A DNA stretch of 64,000 bases from Aggregatibacter actinomycetemcomitans (lineage in GTDB: Bacteria > Pseudomonadota > Gammaproteobacteria > Enterobacterales > Pasteurellaceae), in assembly GCF_003130205.1 (NCBI RefSeq), contig NZ_NRDF01000001.1, positions 186,001-250,000 of the forward strand. The letters are read 5' to 3'. Under the pieces are notes generated by a model. That model saw only the letters and a program-made list of their open reading frames with translations. It made no database searches and was not told where the DNA came from. A program made the translations under genes and the position numbers. Positions 10,561 to 20,697 of the stretch are shown here, in pieces; the stretch's first letter is position 1, and every line of letters starts with the position of its first letter.

Positions 10561-10611
10561 AAAAAGTGAGTTAACCCTGTACCGGTATTGTCAGGTCTTA
10601 ACTCACTTTTT
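10561..10611. terminator. Bidirectional terminator between malT and tehB
   Basis: A perfect 14-bp stem (10561-10574 with 10598-10611) has A5 on one side and T5 on the other, so it works for both converging genes. A single uptake core (10485-10493) lies upstream. Confidence 0.85.
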
Positions 10612-10634
10612 ACAAACTATTTAACCTATTGAGC

Positions 10635-11495
10635 CTATTTCTTCCTTGCCAACATTGTCACAAATTTCATTTTAATTCGATTGCCGCTTTCATCGGTTTT
10701 GTGCAATTCGCCCATATTTTCGTTGTACTCAAGAAATTCCCAGTCTTTGTAGTATTGTTTTAATTCTCCTTCGGCTAAGGTGAAAGAAAACGGCAGTGGG
10801 CAAGGGACTTCCGGTGTGGACATGGCGGCAACGATTAAATTGTAACCACTCGAGTTGGTGCGATCTTGTATATTTTCGATAATTGCCGGCATGCGGGCGC
10901 GATCCAGGAACATGAAGACCACCGTGGAAACGATGAAATCATAGTTTTCTTGAATATTGGCATCGTTGATGTTGTAAAGTGCGGTCTGAATATTCAGATT
11001 TTCTTTTTCTTTGATCTCATTTAAAAACATGAGACTGCTTTCATTGTGATCCCAAGAGGTCACGTCATAACCGAGCAAACTTAAATAAAGGGAATTACGT
11101 CCTTGTCCGCAGCCTAAATCCAACACCTTGCATGGTTTGATGATTTTGGCGACATTCACCACATCGCCGTGGGTGGCAGTTATGTTGTATTTTTTGCTGA
11201 AATAGTCTTCTTTGGCGCAATAGAATTCAAGGAAACATTCTAAATCGTCGGACAGCGCTTCGACACGGTGCCAAAGTTGCGGTTCGATAAACGGCGTTTC
11301 ATCTCGTGGGGTGAAAATGTGCTCACTGACCACATTGCCGTCTTCGGTCAGTACATAAAATTTTAATTTTCCTTTTAAGATAGTGATTTTGCCCCAAGTG
11401 CCGGCTTTGGTGTTGTGCTTTTCCTGAAACATTTTGGGCAATGTGTGTTTAGTCCAAACAGGCATTTTTTTATAAGAAATCAGCTCGCTTTGCAT
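10635..11495 (-). CDS. tehB: Tellurite-resistance SAM-dependent methyltransferase TehB
   Basis: A 286-residue protein of the H. influenzae TehB type: an N-terminal cupin-like DUF1971 domain (about residues 1-90) fused to a class I methyltransferase with the SAM-binding motif VLDLGCGQGRNSLYLSLLG. E. coli TehB lacks the N-terminal domain. It is thought to methylate tellurite and to help against oxidative stress. The start at 11495 is chosen because GGAG lies 8 bases upstream and the protein then begins MQSELISYKKMPVWTK as in H. influenzae; an in-frame ATG five codons upstream has no such site. Stands alone. Confidence 0.93.
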   Translation of the reverse strand: MQSELISYKKMPVWTKHTLPKMFQEKHNTKAGTWGKITILKGKLKFYVLTEDGNVVSEHIFTPRDETPFIEPQLWHRVEALSDDLECFLEFYCAKEDYFSKKYNITATHGDVVNVAKIIKPCKVLDLGCGQGRNSLYLSLLGYDVTSWDHNESSLMFLNEIKEKENLNIQTALYNINDANIQENYDFIVSTVVFMFLDRARMPAIIENIQDRTNSSGYNLIVAAMSTPEVPCPLPFSFTLAEGELKQYYKDWEFLEYNENMGELHKTDESGNRIKMKFVTMLARKK

Positions 11496-11888
11496 TTTCT
11501 TCTCCAACATAAAATAGTTGAGTGTAATGGTAGGTTAATTTGCTTTGCTATGCAATATTTTATGCGCATTATGTGACGGGCAAATAAAATTGGTAAAAGT
11601 GCGGTCATTTTTTTGATTACTTTGGCAAATTATACCAATTTGTGATTATTTAAAAATGAACGACAAATAGGATATTTTCTGGCTTAGCGTGAAAAACCGC
11701 TATCATTTTTTCAAAAAATCTAATAAGATTCATATTATTTGTTAAAAATTTGTAATGCTTGTTTTTTGTACAGAAATTGTGTAAGAATTTTTGACAGATT
11801 AAACATATTTTAGTTATCAATTCGTTGTTTAATTTCTACAAAAGTAGGTTAAACGTACTTCTAACTTAACAAAGATAAGGAAAAAGCT
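11496..11888. other. Intergenic region upstream of aceE
   Basis: This 393-bp AT-rich stretch separates the divergent tehB and aceE. It holds one uptake core (11597-11605) and a TTGACA at 11791-11796 that could be a -35 element, but I see no good -10 at 17 bp. No pdhR gene precedes aceE, unlike E. coli, and I find no PdhR-type palindrome. No coding potential seen. Confidence 0.5.
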
Positions 11889-14546
11889 ATGTCAGAATTG
11901 TTAAAAAATGACGTAGATCCGATCGAAACTAACGATTGGTTGGCAGCAATTGATTCGTTAATTCGTGAAGAAGGTGTTGAGCGTGCGCAGTTCATTATTG
12001 ATCAAGTGATGCAGCAAGCTCGTATTGGCGGCGTTTCTTTGCCGACAGGGATTACTACAGATTACGTGAATACGATCCCGGTTTCTGAACAGCCCGAGTA
12101 CCCGGGAAATTTAGACATTGAGCGTCGTATTCGTTCTTATGTCCGCTGGAATGCTGTGATGATGGTGTTACGTGGCCAGAAAAAAGACCTTGATTTAGGC
12201 GGTCACTTATCTACTTTTCAATCTGCCGCAACGGTTTATGAAGTTTGTTTTAATCATTTCTTCAAAGCCGCAACCGAGAAAAATGGCGGCGATTTGGTCT
12301 TCTTCCAAGGCCACGCTGCGCCGGGTATGTATGCGCGCGCATTCCTAGAAGGTCGTTTGACCGAAGACCAATTAGACAATTTCCGTCAAGAAGTGCACGG
12401 CAAAGGTTTGTCTTCTTATCCGCATCCGAAATTAATGTCTGATTTCTGGCAATTCTCAACGGTATCTATGGGTTTAGGTCCGGTCAATGCGATTTATCAA
12501 GCCCGTTTCTTAAAATACTTGGAAAATCGCGGTTTGAAAGATACGACTGATCAAAAAGTGTATGCGTTCCTGGGCGATGGTGAAATGGATGAAATTGAAT
12601 CTAAAGGTGCATTGACATTTGCCGCCCGCGAACATTTGGATAACTTAATTTTTGTGATTTCCTGTAACTTACAACGCTTAGACGGACCGGTAAACGGTAA
12701 CGGTAAAATCGTTCAAGAATTAGAAGGTTTATTCGTCGGTGCGGGTTGGGAAGTGATTAAGGTCATGTGGGGTAGCGGTTGGGATAAATTATTCGCCAAA
12801 GACACCACAGGCAAACTCACCCAATTAATGATGGAAGTAGTTGACGGGGACTACCTTACATTCAAATCAAAAGGTGGTGCCTATGTGCGCGAGCATTTCT
12901 TCGGCCGTTACCCTGAAACTGCCGCTTTAGTTGCCGACATGACAGATGATGAAATCTGGGCATTAAGGCGCGGTGGTCATGATTCGAAGAAAGTTTTTGC
13001 CGCGTTCAAGAAAGCACAAACAGCGGGCAAACCAGTGGTGATTTTAGTGCATTCCGTGAAAGGGTATAAAATTTCCGAAGCAGAAAGTAAAAATACTGCG
13101 CACCAATCCAAAAAAATGTCTATGGATAGTCTTAAAGCCTACCGTGATTATTTCCATATTCCGGTGAAAGACGAAGATTTGGAAAAACTGCCTTACATGA
13201 CCTTCCCGGAAGGTTCGGACGAGTACAATTACTTACATCAACACCGCAAAGCGTTACAAGGTTATTTACCGGCGCGTCAACCAAAATTTGACATTGAATT
13301 CAAGGTGCCTGAGCTTAGCGAATTCGCACCGTTGTTAGACGCCCAACCGCGTCCGATTTCAACCACGATGGCATTCGTGCGTTTCTTAAATACCTTATTG
13401 AAAGATAAAAATATCGGTAAAAACATTGTTCCGATCGTCGCGGATGAAGCCCGTACTTTCGGTATGGAAGGCTTGTTCCGTCAGGTGGGTATTTATAACC
13501 CGCACGGTCAAAACTATGTTCCTTCAGACCGTGACCTCGTGGCGTACTATCGTGAAGCGAAAGACGGTCAGGTATTGCAGGAAGGTATCAACGAATTAGG
13601 TGCGACATCTTCTTGGTTGGCGGCGGCAACGTCTTATTCCATCAGCAATGTGCCGATGATTCCGTTCTTTATTTATTACTCTATGTTCGGCTTCCAACGT
13701 GTTGGCGACTTATTGTGGGTGGCGGGCGACCAATTGGCGCGCGGCTTCATGATCGGCGGTACATCAGGTCGTACGACATTGAACGGTGAAGGCTTACAAC
13801 ACGAAGACGGACACAGCCACATTCAATCTTTAACCATCCCGAACTGCGTGTCTTATGACCCGGCATTCGCTTATGAAGTGGCAGTCATCATGCAAGACGG
13901 TATTCACCGTATGTACGGCGAAAAACAAGAAGACGTGTTCTATTACATCACCACCTTAAACGAAATTTATGACCAACCGGCTATGCCTGCCGGTGCGGAA
14001 GAGGGTATCCGTAAAGGTCTGTATAAATTTGAAAGCGTTGAAGGCAAAGGTAAAGGCGCGGTGCAATTATTAGGCTCCGGTGCGATTTTGCGTCATGTTC
14101 GTGAAGCGGCTCAAATCCTGGCGAAAGATTACGGCATCAGCTCCGACGTTTATAGCGCGCCGTCTTTCACTGAAGCGGCTCGTGAAGGTGCAGACGCGGT
14201 ACGTTGGAATATGTTACACCCAACCGAAACCCCGCGCGTGCCATACGTTGCACAAGTGATGAACGACAAACCGGCAGTGGCGGCAACGGACTACATGAAA
14301 CTGTTCGCCGAGCAAATTCGTGCCTATGTGCCGTCTAAACACTATCATGTGTTGGGTACCGACGGTTTCGGTCGTTCCGATAGCCGTGAAAACTTACGCG
14401 ATCACTTTGAAGTCGATGCGCGCCACGTTGTTGTTGCAGCATTAAATGTGTTGGCGCAAGAAGGCACTGTTGATAAAAAAGTTGTTGCCGAAGCAATCGC
14501 TAAATACGGTATCGATCCTGAAAGATTGAACCCGCTATACGCATAA
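11889..14546 (+). CDS. aceE: Pyruvate dehydrogenase E1 component
   Basis: An 885-residue homodimeric-type E1 (E. coli 887) that decarboxylates pyruvate with thiamine diphosphate and reductively acetylates the lipoyl groups of AceF. The ThDP motif starts with GDGEMDE near residue 229 and continues to the NLQRLDGPV segment. Further family signatures are FFQGHAAPGMYARAFLEGRL and GEGLQHEDGHSH. AAGGAAAAAGCT precedes the ATG. First gene of aceE-aceF-lpdA, separated from aceF by 88 bp with paired uptake sequences. Confidence 0.98.
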   Translation: MSELLKNDVDPIETNDWLAAIDSLIREEGVERAQFIIDQVMQQARIGGVSLPTGITTDYVNTIPVSEQPEYPGNLDIERRIRSYVRWNAVMMVLRGQKKDLDLGGHLSTFQSAATVYEVCFNHFFKAATEKNGGDLVFFQGHAAPGMYARAFLEGRLTEDQLDNFRQEVHGKGLSSYPHPKLMSDFWQFSTVSMGLGPVNAIYQARFLKYLENRGLKDTTDQKVYAFLGDGEMDEIESKGALTFAAREHLDNLIFVISCNLQRLDGPVNGNGKIVQELEGLFVGAGWEVIKVMWGSGWDKLFAKDTTGKLTQLMMEVVDGDYLTFKSKGGAYVREHFFGRYPETAALVADMTDDEIWALRRGGHDSKKVFAAFKKAQTAGKPVVILVHSVKGYKISEAESKNTAHQSKKMSMDSLKAYRDYFHIPVKDEDLEKLPYMTFPEGSDEYNYLHQHRKALQGYLPARQPKFDIEFKVPELSEFAPLLDAQPRPISTTMAFVRFLNTLLKDKNIGKNIVPIVADEARTFGMEGLFRQVGIYNPHGQNYVPSDRDLVAYYREAKDGQVLQEGINELGATSSWLAAATSYSISNVPMIPFFIYYSMFGFQRVGDLLWVAGDQLARGFMIGGTSGRTTLNGEGLQHEDGHSHIQSLTIPNCVSYDPAFAYEVAVIMQDGIHRMYGEKQEDVFYYITTLNEIYDQPAMPAGAEEGIRKGLYKFESVEGKGKGAVQLLGSGAILRHVREAAQILAKDYGISSDVYSAPSFTEAAREGADAVRWNMLHPTETPRVPYVAQVMNDKPAVAATDYMKLFAEQIRAYVPSKHYHVLGTDGFGRSDSRENLRDHFEVDARHVVVAALNVLAQEGTVDKKVVAEAIAKYGIDPERLNPLYA

Positions 14547-14565
14547 AAAAATACACGAAAAAACC

Positions 14566-14599
14566 ACCGCACTTGAGTGCTCGACATGAAAAGTGCGGT
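14566..14599. repeat. Head-to-head uptake sequences between aceE and aceF
   Basis: Complementary cores at 14566-14574 and 14591-14599 extend into an imperfect stem of about 15 bp followed by TTTT. In the middle of an operon it might act as a weak attenuator and set the aceE:aceF ratio. Confidence 0.6.
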
Positions 14600-14634
14600 C
14601 GGTTTTAAAAACGTTTTTTAAAGGTAAAAAAGAA

Positions 14635-16224
14635 ATGGCTAAACAAATTCAAATCCCGGATATCGGTAGTGATGAAGTTACCGTAACCGAGGTGATGGTA
14701 AAAGTTGGAGATAGCATCACTGCGGATCAATCCATTATTAATGTTGAAGGTGACAAGGCTTCTATGGAAGTGCCGGCACCGGAAGCGGGTGTGGTAAAAG
14801 AGATTTTAGTAAAAGTGGGCGACAAAGTGACTACCGGTACGCCGATGTTGGTGTTAGATAGCGCCGATGCGGCACCGGCTCAGGCGCCTCAAGCTGCGGC
14901 ACCTGCACCGCAAGCCGCGCCTGCCGCCGTACAAGTAGTGGATGTTAATGTGCCTGATATCGGCGGTGACGAAGTGAACGTGACCGATGTGATGGTGAAA
15001 GTGGGTGATCGTGTTGAAGTGGATCAATCCATCATCAATGTGGAAGGCGATAAAGCCTCTATGGAAGTGCCTGCACCGTTTGCCGGCGTGGTAAAAGAAA
15101 TTTTAGTGAAATCCGGAGACAAAGTATCCACCGGTTCTTTAATTATGCGCTTTGAAGTCGCGGGCGCAGCACCAGCCGCCGCGCCGGCGCTGACTGCACA
15201 AGCGACAGCACCACAAGCTGCACCGGCTCCGACAGCACAGGCTTCCGCGCCTGCCACAGCCTCTTCTTCCCAAGCGGATGTTGAAAGTGCGAAAAACTAT
15301 GTACACGCCACACCGGTGATTCGTCGTTTAGCGCGCGAATTCGGTGTGAACCTGGATAAAGTGAAAGGCACAGGGCGTAAGGGTCGTATCTTAAAAGAAG
15401 ATATTCAAGCCTATGTGAAAGCCGCCGTGAAAGCTTTAGAAAGCGGTGCTGCGGCAACAGGCGCGGCGAATGGCGCAGGTTTAGGCTTGCTACCGTGGCC
15501 GAAAGTAGATTTCAGCAAATTTGGCGAAATCGAAGAAGTGGAATTGAGCCGTATCAACAAGATTTCCGGCGCGAACTTACATCGTAACTGGGTCATGATT
15601 CCGCATGTTACCCACTTCGATAAAGCGGACATCACCGAGTTGGAAGCATTCCGTAAAGAACAAAACGCCTTGGCGGAAAAACAAAAACTGGGCGTGAAAA
15701 TCACCCCTGTGGTCTTCATTATGAAAGCCGTTGCCAAAGCGTTGGAAGCCTTCCCGCGTTTCAACAGCTCCATTACAGAAGATGCACAACGTTTGATCCT
15801 GAAAAAATACATCAACGTGGGTGTGGCGGTAGATACGCCGAACGGCTTGGTTGTACCGGTCTTTAAAGATGTCAACAAAAAAGGCATTATTGAGCTTTCC
15901 CGTGAATTGATGGAAGTATCCAAAAAAGCCCGTGACGGTAAATTAACCGCAGCGGATATGCAAGGCGGCTGCTTCACTATTTCCAGCCTTGGCGGCATTG
16001 GTACAACACACTTTGCACCAATCGTGAATGCACCTGAAGTCGCGATTTTGGGCGTATCCAAATCCGCTATGGAACCGATCTGGAACGGCAAAGAATTTGC
16101 TCCGCGCCTGATTCTGCCGATTTCCTTATCCTTCGACCACCGTGTTATTGACGGTGCAGACGGTGCGCGCTTCATCAGCTACATCGGTTCCGTATTAGCC
16201 GACTTACGTCGCTTAATTATGTAA
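14635..16224 (+). CDS. aceF: Dihydrolipoamide acetyltransferase (PDH E2)
   Basis: A 529-residue E2 core of pyruvate dehydrogenase. Two lipoyl domains (about residues 1-75 and 103-178) each carry [11 protein letters not shown] with the lipoylated Lys. They are separated by Ala/Pro-rich linkers, then a peripheral-subunit-binding domain ([17 protein letters not shown], about 222-260) and the catalytic domain ending in [15 protein letters not shown] with the active-site His. E. coli has three lipoyl domains; this has two. The frame is open upstream to a GTG inside an uptake core, but [11 protein letters not shown] is the family start and AAAGGTAAAAAAGAA precedes it. Confidence 0.97.
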   Translation: MAKQIQIPDIGSDEVTVTEVMVKVGDSITADQSIINVEGDKASMEVPAPEAGVVKEILVKVGDKVTTGTPMLVLDSADAAPAQAPQAAAPAPQAAPAAVQVVDVNVPDIGGDEVNVTDVMVKVGDRVEVDQSIINVEGDKASMEVPAPFAGVVKEILVKSGDKVSTGSLIMRFEVAGAAPAAAPALTAQATAPQAAPAPTAQASAPATASSSQADVESAKNYVHATPVIRRLAREFGVNLDKVKGTGRKGRILKEDIQAYVKAAVKALESGAAATGAANGAGLGLLPWPKVDFSKFGEIEEVELSRINKISGANLHRNWVMIPHVTHFDKADITELEAFRKEQNALAEKQKLGVKITPVVFIMKAVAKALEAFPRFNSSITEDAQRLILKKYINVGVAVDTPNGLVVPVFKDVNKKGIIELSRELMEVSKKARDGKLTAADMQGGCFTISSLGGIGTTHFAPIVNAPEVAILGVSKSAMEPIWNGKEFAPRLILPISLSFDHRVIDGADGARFISYIGSVLADLRRLIM

Positions 16225-16317
16225 TTTGCCACGCCTCTCGCATTGAGGGGCGTTGTTACATTGACACTGATCGCTAAAAAGTGCGGTCAGAAATTTCAAC
16301 GTTTTTACGAGGTAAAA

Positions 16318-17742
16318 ATGAGTAAAGAAATTAAAACCCAAGTGGTTGTACTTGGTGCAGGTCCTGCCGGTTATTCCGCCGCCTTCCGTTGTGCCGACTT
16401 AGGCTTAGAAACCGTCATTGTAGAACGTTATTCCACCCTTGGCGGTGTGTGCTTAAACGTCGGTTGTATCCCGTCCAAAGCGTTATTGCACGTTGCGAAA
16501 ATTATTGAAGAAGCAAGACACGTGGAACATCACGGTGTGGTATTTGCCGAACCAACCATCGATTTAGACAAAATCCGTGCCGGTAAAGAAGGCGTGGTTT
16601 CCCGCTTAACTGGCGGTTTGGCGAACATGGCGAAAATGCGTAAAGTGCAAGTGGTGCAAGGCGAAGCGAAATTTGCCGATTCCCACACTTTAGCAGTGAC
16701 CGATAAAGACGGTAACGTCACCAGCGTGAAATTCGACAATGCTATTATCGCGGCGGGTTCACGTCCGATTGAACTTCCATTCATTCCTCATCATGATCCG
16801 CGCGTTTGGGATTCCACCGACGCCCTTGCTTTGCATGAAGTGCCGAAAGATTTGTTAATCATGGGCGGCGGTATCATCGGTTTGGAAATGGGTACCGTGT
16901 ATGAAGCCCTGGGTTCCAACGTTGACGTAGTAGAAATGTTCGACCAAGTGATTCCGGCGGCAGATAAAGATATCGTGAAAATCTTCACCAAACGTATCGA
17001 GCAAAAATTCAATTTAATGCTTGAAACCAAAGTGACTGCGGTCGAAGCTAAAGAAGACGGTATTTACGTGTCTATGGAAGGCAAAGCGGGCAACATCACT
17101 AACCGTTATGATGCGGTGTTGGTTGCCATCGGTCGTACGCCGAACGGCAAATTAATCGACGCCGAAAAAGCCGGTGTGAACGTTGATGAGCGCGGCTTTA
17201 TCCGTACCGACAAACAAATGCGTACCAACGTTTCCCACATCTTCGCCATCGGCGACATCGTGGGTCAACCGATGTTAGCGCACAAAGGGGTACACGAAGG
17301 TCACGTTGCCGCCGAAGTAATTGCGGGCAAAAAACACTATTTCGACCCGAAAGTGATCCCGTCCATCGCTTACACCGAACCGGAAGTGGCATGGGTCGGT
17401 AAAACCGAGAAAGAATGTAAAGCCGAAGGCGTAAACTACGAAATCGCCAACTTCCCATGGGCGGCTTCCGGTCGTGCAATCGCTTCCGACTGCGCCGATG
17501 GTATGACCAAACTGATTTTTGATAAAGACACGCATCGCGTACTTGGCGGCGCCATCGTTGGCACCAACGCCGGTGAATTGTTAGGCGAAATCGGGCTTGC
17601 CATCGAAATGGGTTGTGACGCGGAAGACATCGCATTGACTATCCACGCCCATCCGACTTTACACGAATCCGTCGGTCTTGCTGCCGAAGTGTTCGAAGGT
17701 TCGGTCACCGACTTACCGAATCCAAAAGCGAAGAAAAAATAA
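16318..17742 (+). CDS. lpdA: Dihydrolipoamide dehydrogenase (E3)
   Basis: A 474-residue flavoprotein that reoxidises dihydrolipoamide with NAD+, shared by PDH and 2-oxoglutarate dehydrogenase. FAD site VVLGAGPAGYSAAF; redox-active C45 and C50 in GGVCLNVGCIPSKAL; NAD site GGGIIGLEMG; C-terminal HAHPTLHE with the catalytic His. The start at 16318 follows ACGAGGTAAAA; the upstream in-frame extension reads through an uptake core and is not family sequence. Last gene of the operon. Confidence 0.98.
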   Translation: MSKEIKTQVVVLGAGPAGYSAAFRCADLGLETVIVERYSTLGGVCLNVGCIPSKALLHVAKIIEEARHVEHHGVVFAEPTIDLDKIRAGKEGVVSRLTGGLANMAKMRKVQVVQGEAKFADSHTLAVTDKDGNVTSVKFDNAIIAAGSRPIELPFIPHHDPRVWDSTDALALHEVPKDLLIMGGGIIGLEMGTVYEALGSNVDVVEMFDQVIPAADKDIVKIFTKRIEQKFNLMLETKVTAVEAKEDGIYVSMEGKAGNITNRYDAVLVAIGRTPNGKLIDAEKAGVNVDERGFIRTDKQMRTNVSHIFAIGDIVGQPMLAHKGVHEGHVAAEVIAGKKHYFDPKVIPSIAYTEPEVAWVGKTEKECKAEGVNYEIANFPWAASGRAIASDCADGMTKLIFDKDTHRVLGGAIVGTNAGELLGEIGLAIEMGCDAEDIALTIHAHPTLHESVGLAAEVFEGSVTDLPNPKAKKK

Positions 17743-17759
17743 TTTGCTTCATTCAAAAT

Positions 17760-17790
17760 AAAAGCCTTTCCGTTTGGGAAGGCTTTTTTG
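17760..17790 (+). terminator. Terminator of aceE-aceF-lpdA
   Basis: Stem AAAGCCTTTCC / GGAAGGCTTT with a GTTTG loop and a run of six T, 18 bases after the lpdA stop. Confidence 0.9.
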
Positions 17791-18045
17791 TAAGTATAAT
17801 TTAATTAACCGATGAAAATCACTTTATCAAACAAATAAAGTGCGGTCGGAATTGAGTGCAAAATCTGCGGCTTGTTTGGTGCGATTGACAATCGTCATGC
17901 CGGTAGTGGCCTGTTGTGTGTAGTTCTCAATACGTTGAGAGTCACTAATTATGGGGTATTTCTATATGATAAGAATAAATCCCTTATGAAAATAAGGAGA
18001 TATAAAACGCCAATAAAAATGACCGCACTTTTAGAACAAGGGTGA
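17791..18045. other. Intergenic stretch with a possible minus-strand coding relic
   Basis: Holds two uptake cores (17838-17846 and 18022-18030). Between about 17824 and 17935 the minus strand keeps an open frame reading SQRIENYTQQATTGMTIVNR and on to a stop, with no start codon or ribosome site. It looks like the 3' end of a lost gene, but I do not recognise the family. Nothing else seen. Confidence 0.3.
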
Positions 18046-18071
18046 AAAAAAGCAGCCCCGAAGGGTTGTAT
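18046..18071 (-). terminator. Terminator of the ydjA-type nitroreductase gene
   Basis: On the minus strand CAACCC-TTCG-GGGCTG is followed by C and seven T. A UUCG tetraloop and T-run directly after the gene make a standard rho-independent terminator. Confidence 0.8.
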
Positions 18072-18093
18072 GATGTATGCGTGATAAAAATGC

Positions 18094-18648
18094 TTACAAA
18101 TAACTCACCAGTTCACTGCAATTGACGGCTTTTTTATCCCGTTCCGCTTTTTCTTCAGCAGAACCGATCATGACGAAACCGATAATTTTGTCCTGTGCCG
18201 AACAATGGAAGGCGTCACGCAATGCGGCGCCGTCCAGCCACGGACCGCTGATCCAAACATTTTTAAAGCCTAAGGCGTTGGAGGCCAGTTGGATGGCGTA
18301 AGTGGCGCAACCTGCGCAGAGTAACTGCTCCCATTCCGGCACTTTTTTAATGCTCGGATCCAATTTCGCTACCACGCCGATAATCATCGGCGCGCGGGTT
18401 GCCAGATTTTCCGCTTTTTTCAAGCGTTCTTCGCCAAGGTCGAATTCCTGCACGGCATCTTTTAATAACCCGCTGAAGTTATTCATTTTGGCTTGTTCAA
18501 TGACGATAAAACGATACGGTTGCAATTTGCCGTGATCCGGTGCGCGTAATGCCGCCTGAAAGATCAGATCTAATTGTTGAGGCGTCGGAGCGGGGGCGTT
18601 GAGTTTTTTTTCCGAACTGCGTTCGGTGAGTAATTGTAATGCGTCCAT
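18094..18648 (-). CDS. ydjA: YdjA-type nitroreductase family protein
   Basis: A 184-residue FMN-dependent nitroreductase-fold protein, equal in length to E. coli YdjA (183). Shared motifs: MDALQLLTER, APAPTPQQL, RAPDHGKLQPYRF (FMN contact), VPEWEQLLCAGCATYAIQLA and DKIIGFVMIG. YdjA-type proteins lack several helices of larger nitroreductases and their physiological substrate is unknown. The divergent arrangement with sppA is the same in E. coli, which supports the assignment. Confidence 0.85.
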   Translation of the reverse strand: MDALQLLTERSSEKKLNAPAPTPQQLDLIFQAALRAPDHGKLQPYRFIVIEQAKMNNFSGLLKDAVQEFDLGEERLKKAENLATRAPMIIGVVAKLDPSIKKVPEWEQLLCAGCATYAIQLASNALGFKNVWISGPWLDGAALRDAFHCSAQDKIIGFVMIGSAEEKAERDKKAVNCSELVSYL

Positions 18649-18771
18649 TTGTTTTATCCTTTTAATGTGAAAAGTGCGGTGGATTATAACATAGTTTCTT
18701 GAATTCAGCGGTTTATTGTACCGGCGGATTGTGGTATTTTAGACGCCGTTTTATTGATTTCCCGAGGTTAT

Positions 18772-20655
18772 ATGAAAGTGATTTTTTCGATTATTAAATT
18801 TGCTTGGCGCACATTAAATTTTATTCGTGATTTGGTCATGAATGTTGTGTTTCTGGTTTTCGTTTTATTATTGCTGACTGCTCTGCCTTTTGTAGTGGGG
18901 CTGGATAAGCAAACTGTGGCATTAAAAGGCGATCAGGGGGCGTTGTATTTAAACCTGGATGGCTATTTGGCGGACAATCGCGATAATCAAGGTGGCGTAA
19001 AAACGCTTTTAAAAGAACTGGATAATCAACATATTCCACAACAATATTCCACTTTTGATGTAGTTTACGCTATTGATTCGGCCGCACTGGACGACAAGGT
19101 TCGCGGTTTGGTGCTGGATTTGAATTATTTTCAAGGCGGCGATTTCCCTTCGTTGGAATTTGTGGGTGCTTCCATTGAAAACTTCAAGAAAAACGGCAAG
19201 CAGGTTATTGCGTATTCCGATAATTACAATCGGGCGCAATATTTTTTGGCCAGTTATGCCGATGAAGTTTATATGAATCCGGTAGGAACGGTATCTATTG
19301 ATGGCTTGGTGCAGGAAAATCTGTATTACAAAGATATGCTGGATAGCTTGGAAGTAAACCCGCACGTTTTCCGCGTCGGTACATACAAATCGGCCGTCGA
19401 ACCGTTTTTGCGCAACGACATGTCCGATGAAGCCAAAACCAATTTGCGCCGTTGGTTGGATATTATGTGGAACAATTACAAACAGCGTGTAGCGGAAAAT
19501 CGTAACGTTAAAGAAGCGGCTGTTGCACCGAATGCGTACACCTATTTAACCGAATTAAAAGCGTTACAAGGCGACATGACGGCTTATGTGAAACAACGTA
19601 AGTTGGTTAACGGCGTGTTGGACCGCTTTAATTTAGATAAAAAACTGACCGCACTTTTCGGTGAAAATGAAGATAAGCAGCCGAAAATGGTGGATTACGA
19701 TACTTACCTGGCGTCTTTGCCGAATCGTATGTCGGGCGACACCAAGAATAAAATTGCCGTAGTGAACGTGGAAGGAGCGATCATTGATGGCGAAACCGAT
19801 GAAGAAAACGTTGGTGGCGATACCATCGCAAACTTGTTACATAACGCATATGATAATAACGAAGTGAAAGCTGTCGTTCTGCGCGTTAACAGCCCGGGCG
19901 GTAGTGCCTTTGCATCGGAAATCATTCGTCAGGAACTCAGCCATTTACAACAAGCGGGCAAACCAGTGGTGGTTTCCATGGGCGGCATGGCGGCTTCCGG
20001 CGGGTATTGGATTTCTTCTACCGCCGATTATATTGTGGCGGATAAAAACACCATCACCGGTTCTATCGGCATTTTCGCCGTGTTACCGACATTCGAGAAA
20101 ACCATCAAGAAAATCGGTGTGTCCGCCGACGGGGTGAAAACCTCCGATTTGGCGTTAGGTTCCGCGTTCTCGCCGTTATCTTCCGAATTAAATGATGTAT
20201 TACAATTAGAAATTGAACATGGTTACGACGAATTCCTGGCTAAAGTCAGCCAAGGTCGCCGCTTAAGCAAAGCGCAAGTGGATAAAATCGCCCAAGGTCA
20301 GGTTTGGCTGGGTTCCGAAGCGATTGAACATAAATTGGTGGATGAACTGGGCGATTTGAATACCGCTTTAGGCAAAGCCATGGAGTTGGTAAACGAAAAA
20401 CTGGATGAAAGTAGCAAAATTCGGGAAGAAGACTTTTCCGTAGAATGGCTGGATGACGACAGCGGTTCGTTCTTCAAAAAATTCATGCGTGATTTTAAAG
20501 GCGATAGCAAAGCATGGGTAACGGGGCTGGTGACTGAAGCCGTCGGCTTACCGAAAGAATTTACGCAGGTGAAAAAACAACTTGGTTTATTGAATACCTT
20601 TAACGATCCGAAAGGGCAGTATTTATATTGCTTAACTTGCGGCAAAGTGCAATAA
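18772..20655 (+). CDS. sppA: Signal peptide peptidase SppA, 67K type
   Basis: A 627-residue serine protease of the S49 family (E. coli 618), anchored to the inner membrane by an N-terminal helix (about residues 17-42) and facing the periplasm, where it degrades cleaved signal peptides. Tandem S49 domains: the N-terminal half carries the general-base Lys in RVGTYKSAVEPF, and the C-terminal half the nucleophile Ser in NSPGGSAFAS. The start at 18772 follows CCGAGGTTAT; an in-frame ATG six codons earlier lacks a site. A promoter-proximal uptake core lies at 18672-18680. Confidence 0.95.
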   Translation: MKVIFSIIKFAWRTLNFIRDLVMNVVFLVFVLLLLTALPFVVGLDKQTVALKGDQGALYLNLDGYLADNRDNQGGVKTLLKELDNQHIPQQYSTFDVVYAIDSAALDDKVRGLVLDLNYFQGGDFPSLEFVGASIENFKKNGKQVIAYSDNYNRAQYFLASYADEVYMNPVGTVSIDGLVQENLYYKDMLDSLEVNPHVFRVGTYKSAVEPFLRNDMSDEAKTNLRRWLDIMWNNYKQRVAENRNVKEAAVAPNAYTYLTELKALQGDMTAYVKQRKLVNGVLDRFNLDKKLTALFGENEDKQPKMVDYDTYLASLPNRMSGDTKNKIAVVNVEGAIIDGETDEENVGGDTIANLLHNAYDNNEVKAVVLRVNSPGGSAFASEIIRQELSHLQQAGKPVVVSMGGMAASGGYWISSTADYIVADKNTITGSIGIFAVLPTFEKTIKKIGVSADGVKTSDLALGSAFSPLSSELNDVLQLEIEHGYDEFLAKVSQGRRLSKAQVDKIAQGQVWLGSEAIEHKLVDELGDLNTALGKAMELVNEKLDESSKIREEDFSVEWLDDDSGSFFKKFMRDFKGDSKAWVTGLVTEAVGLPKEFTQVKKQLGLLNTFNDPKGQYLYCLTCGKVQ

Positions 20656-20697
20656 AAGTGCGGTCGTTTTTTCAAATGTTTTTTAGATGGGGATAAC

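Noticed and set aside
11791-11819. TTGACA as -35 of an aceE promoter
   Set aside because: No acceptable -10 at 16-18 bp, so it is mentioned only as a weak hint.
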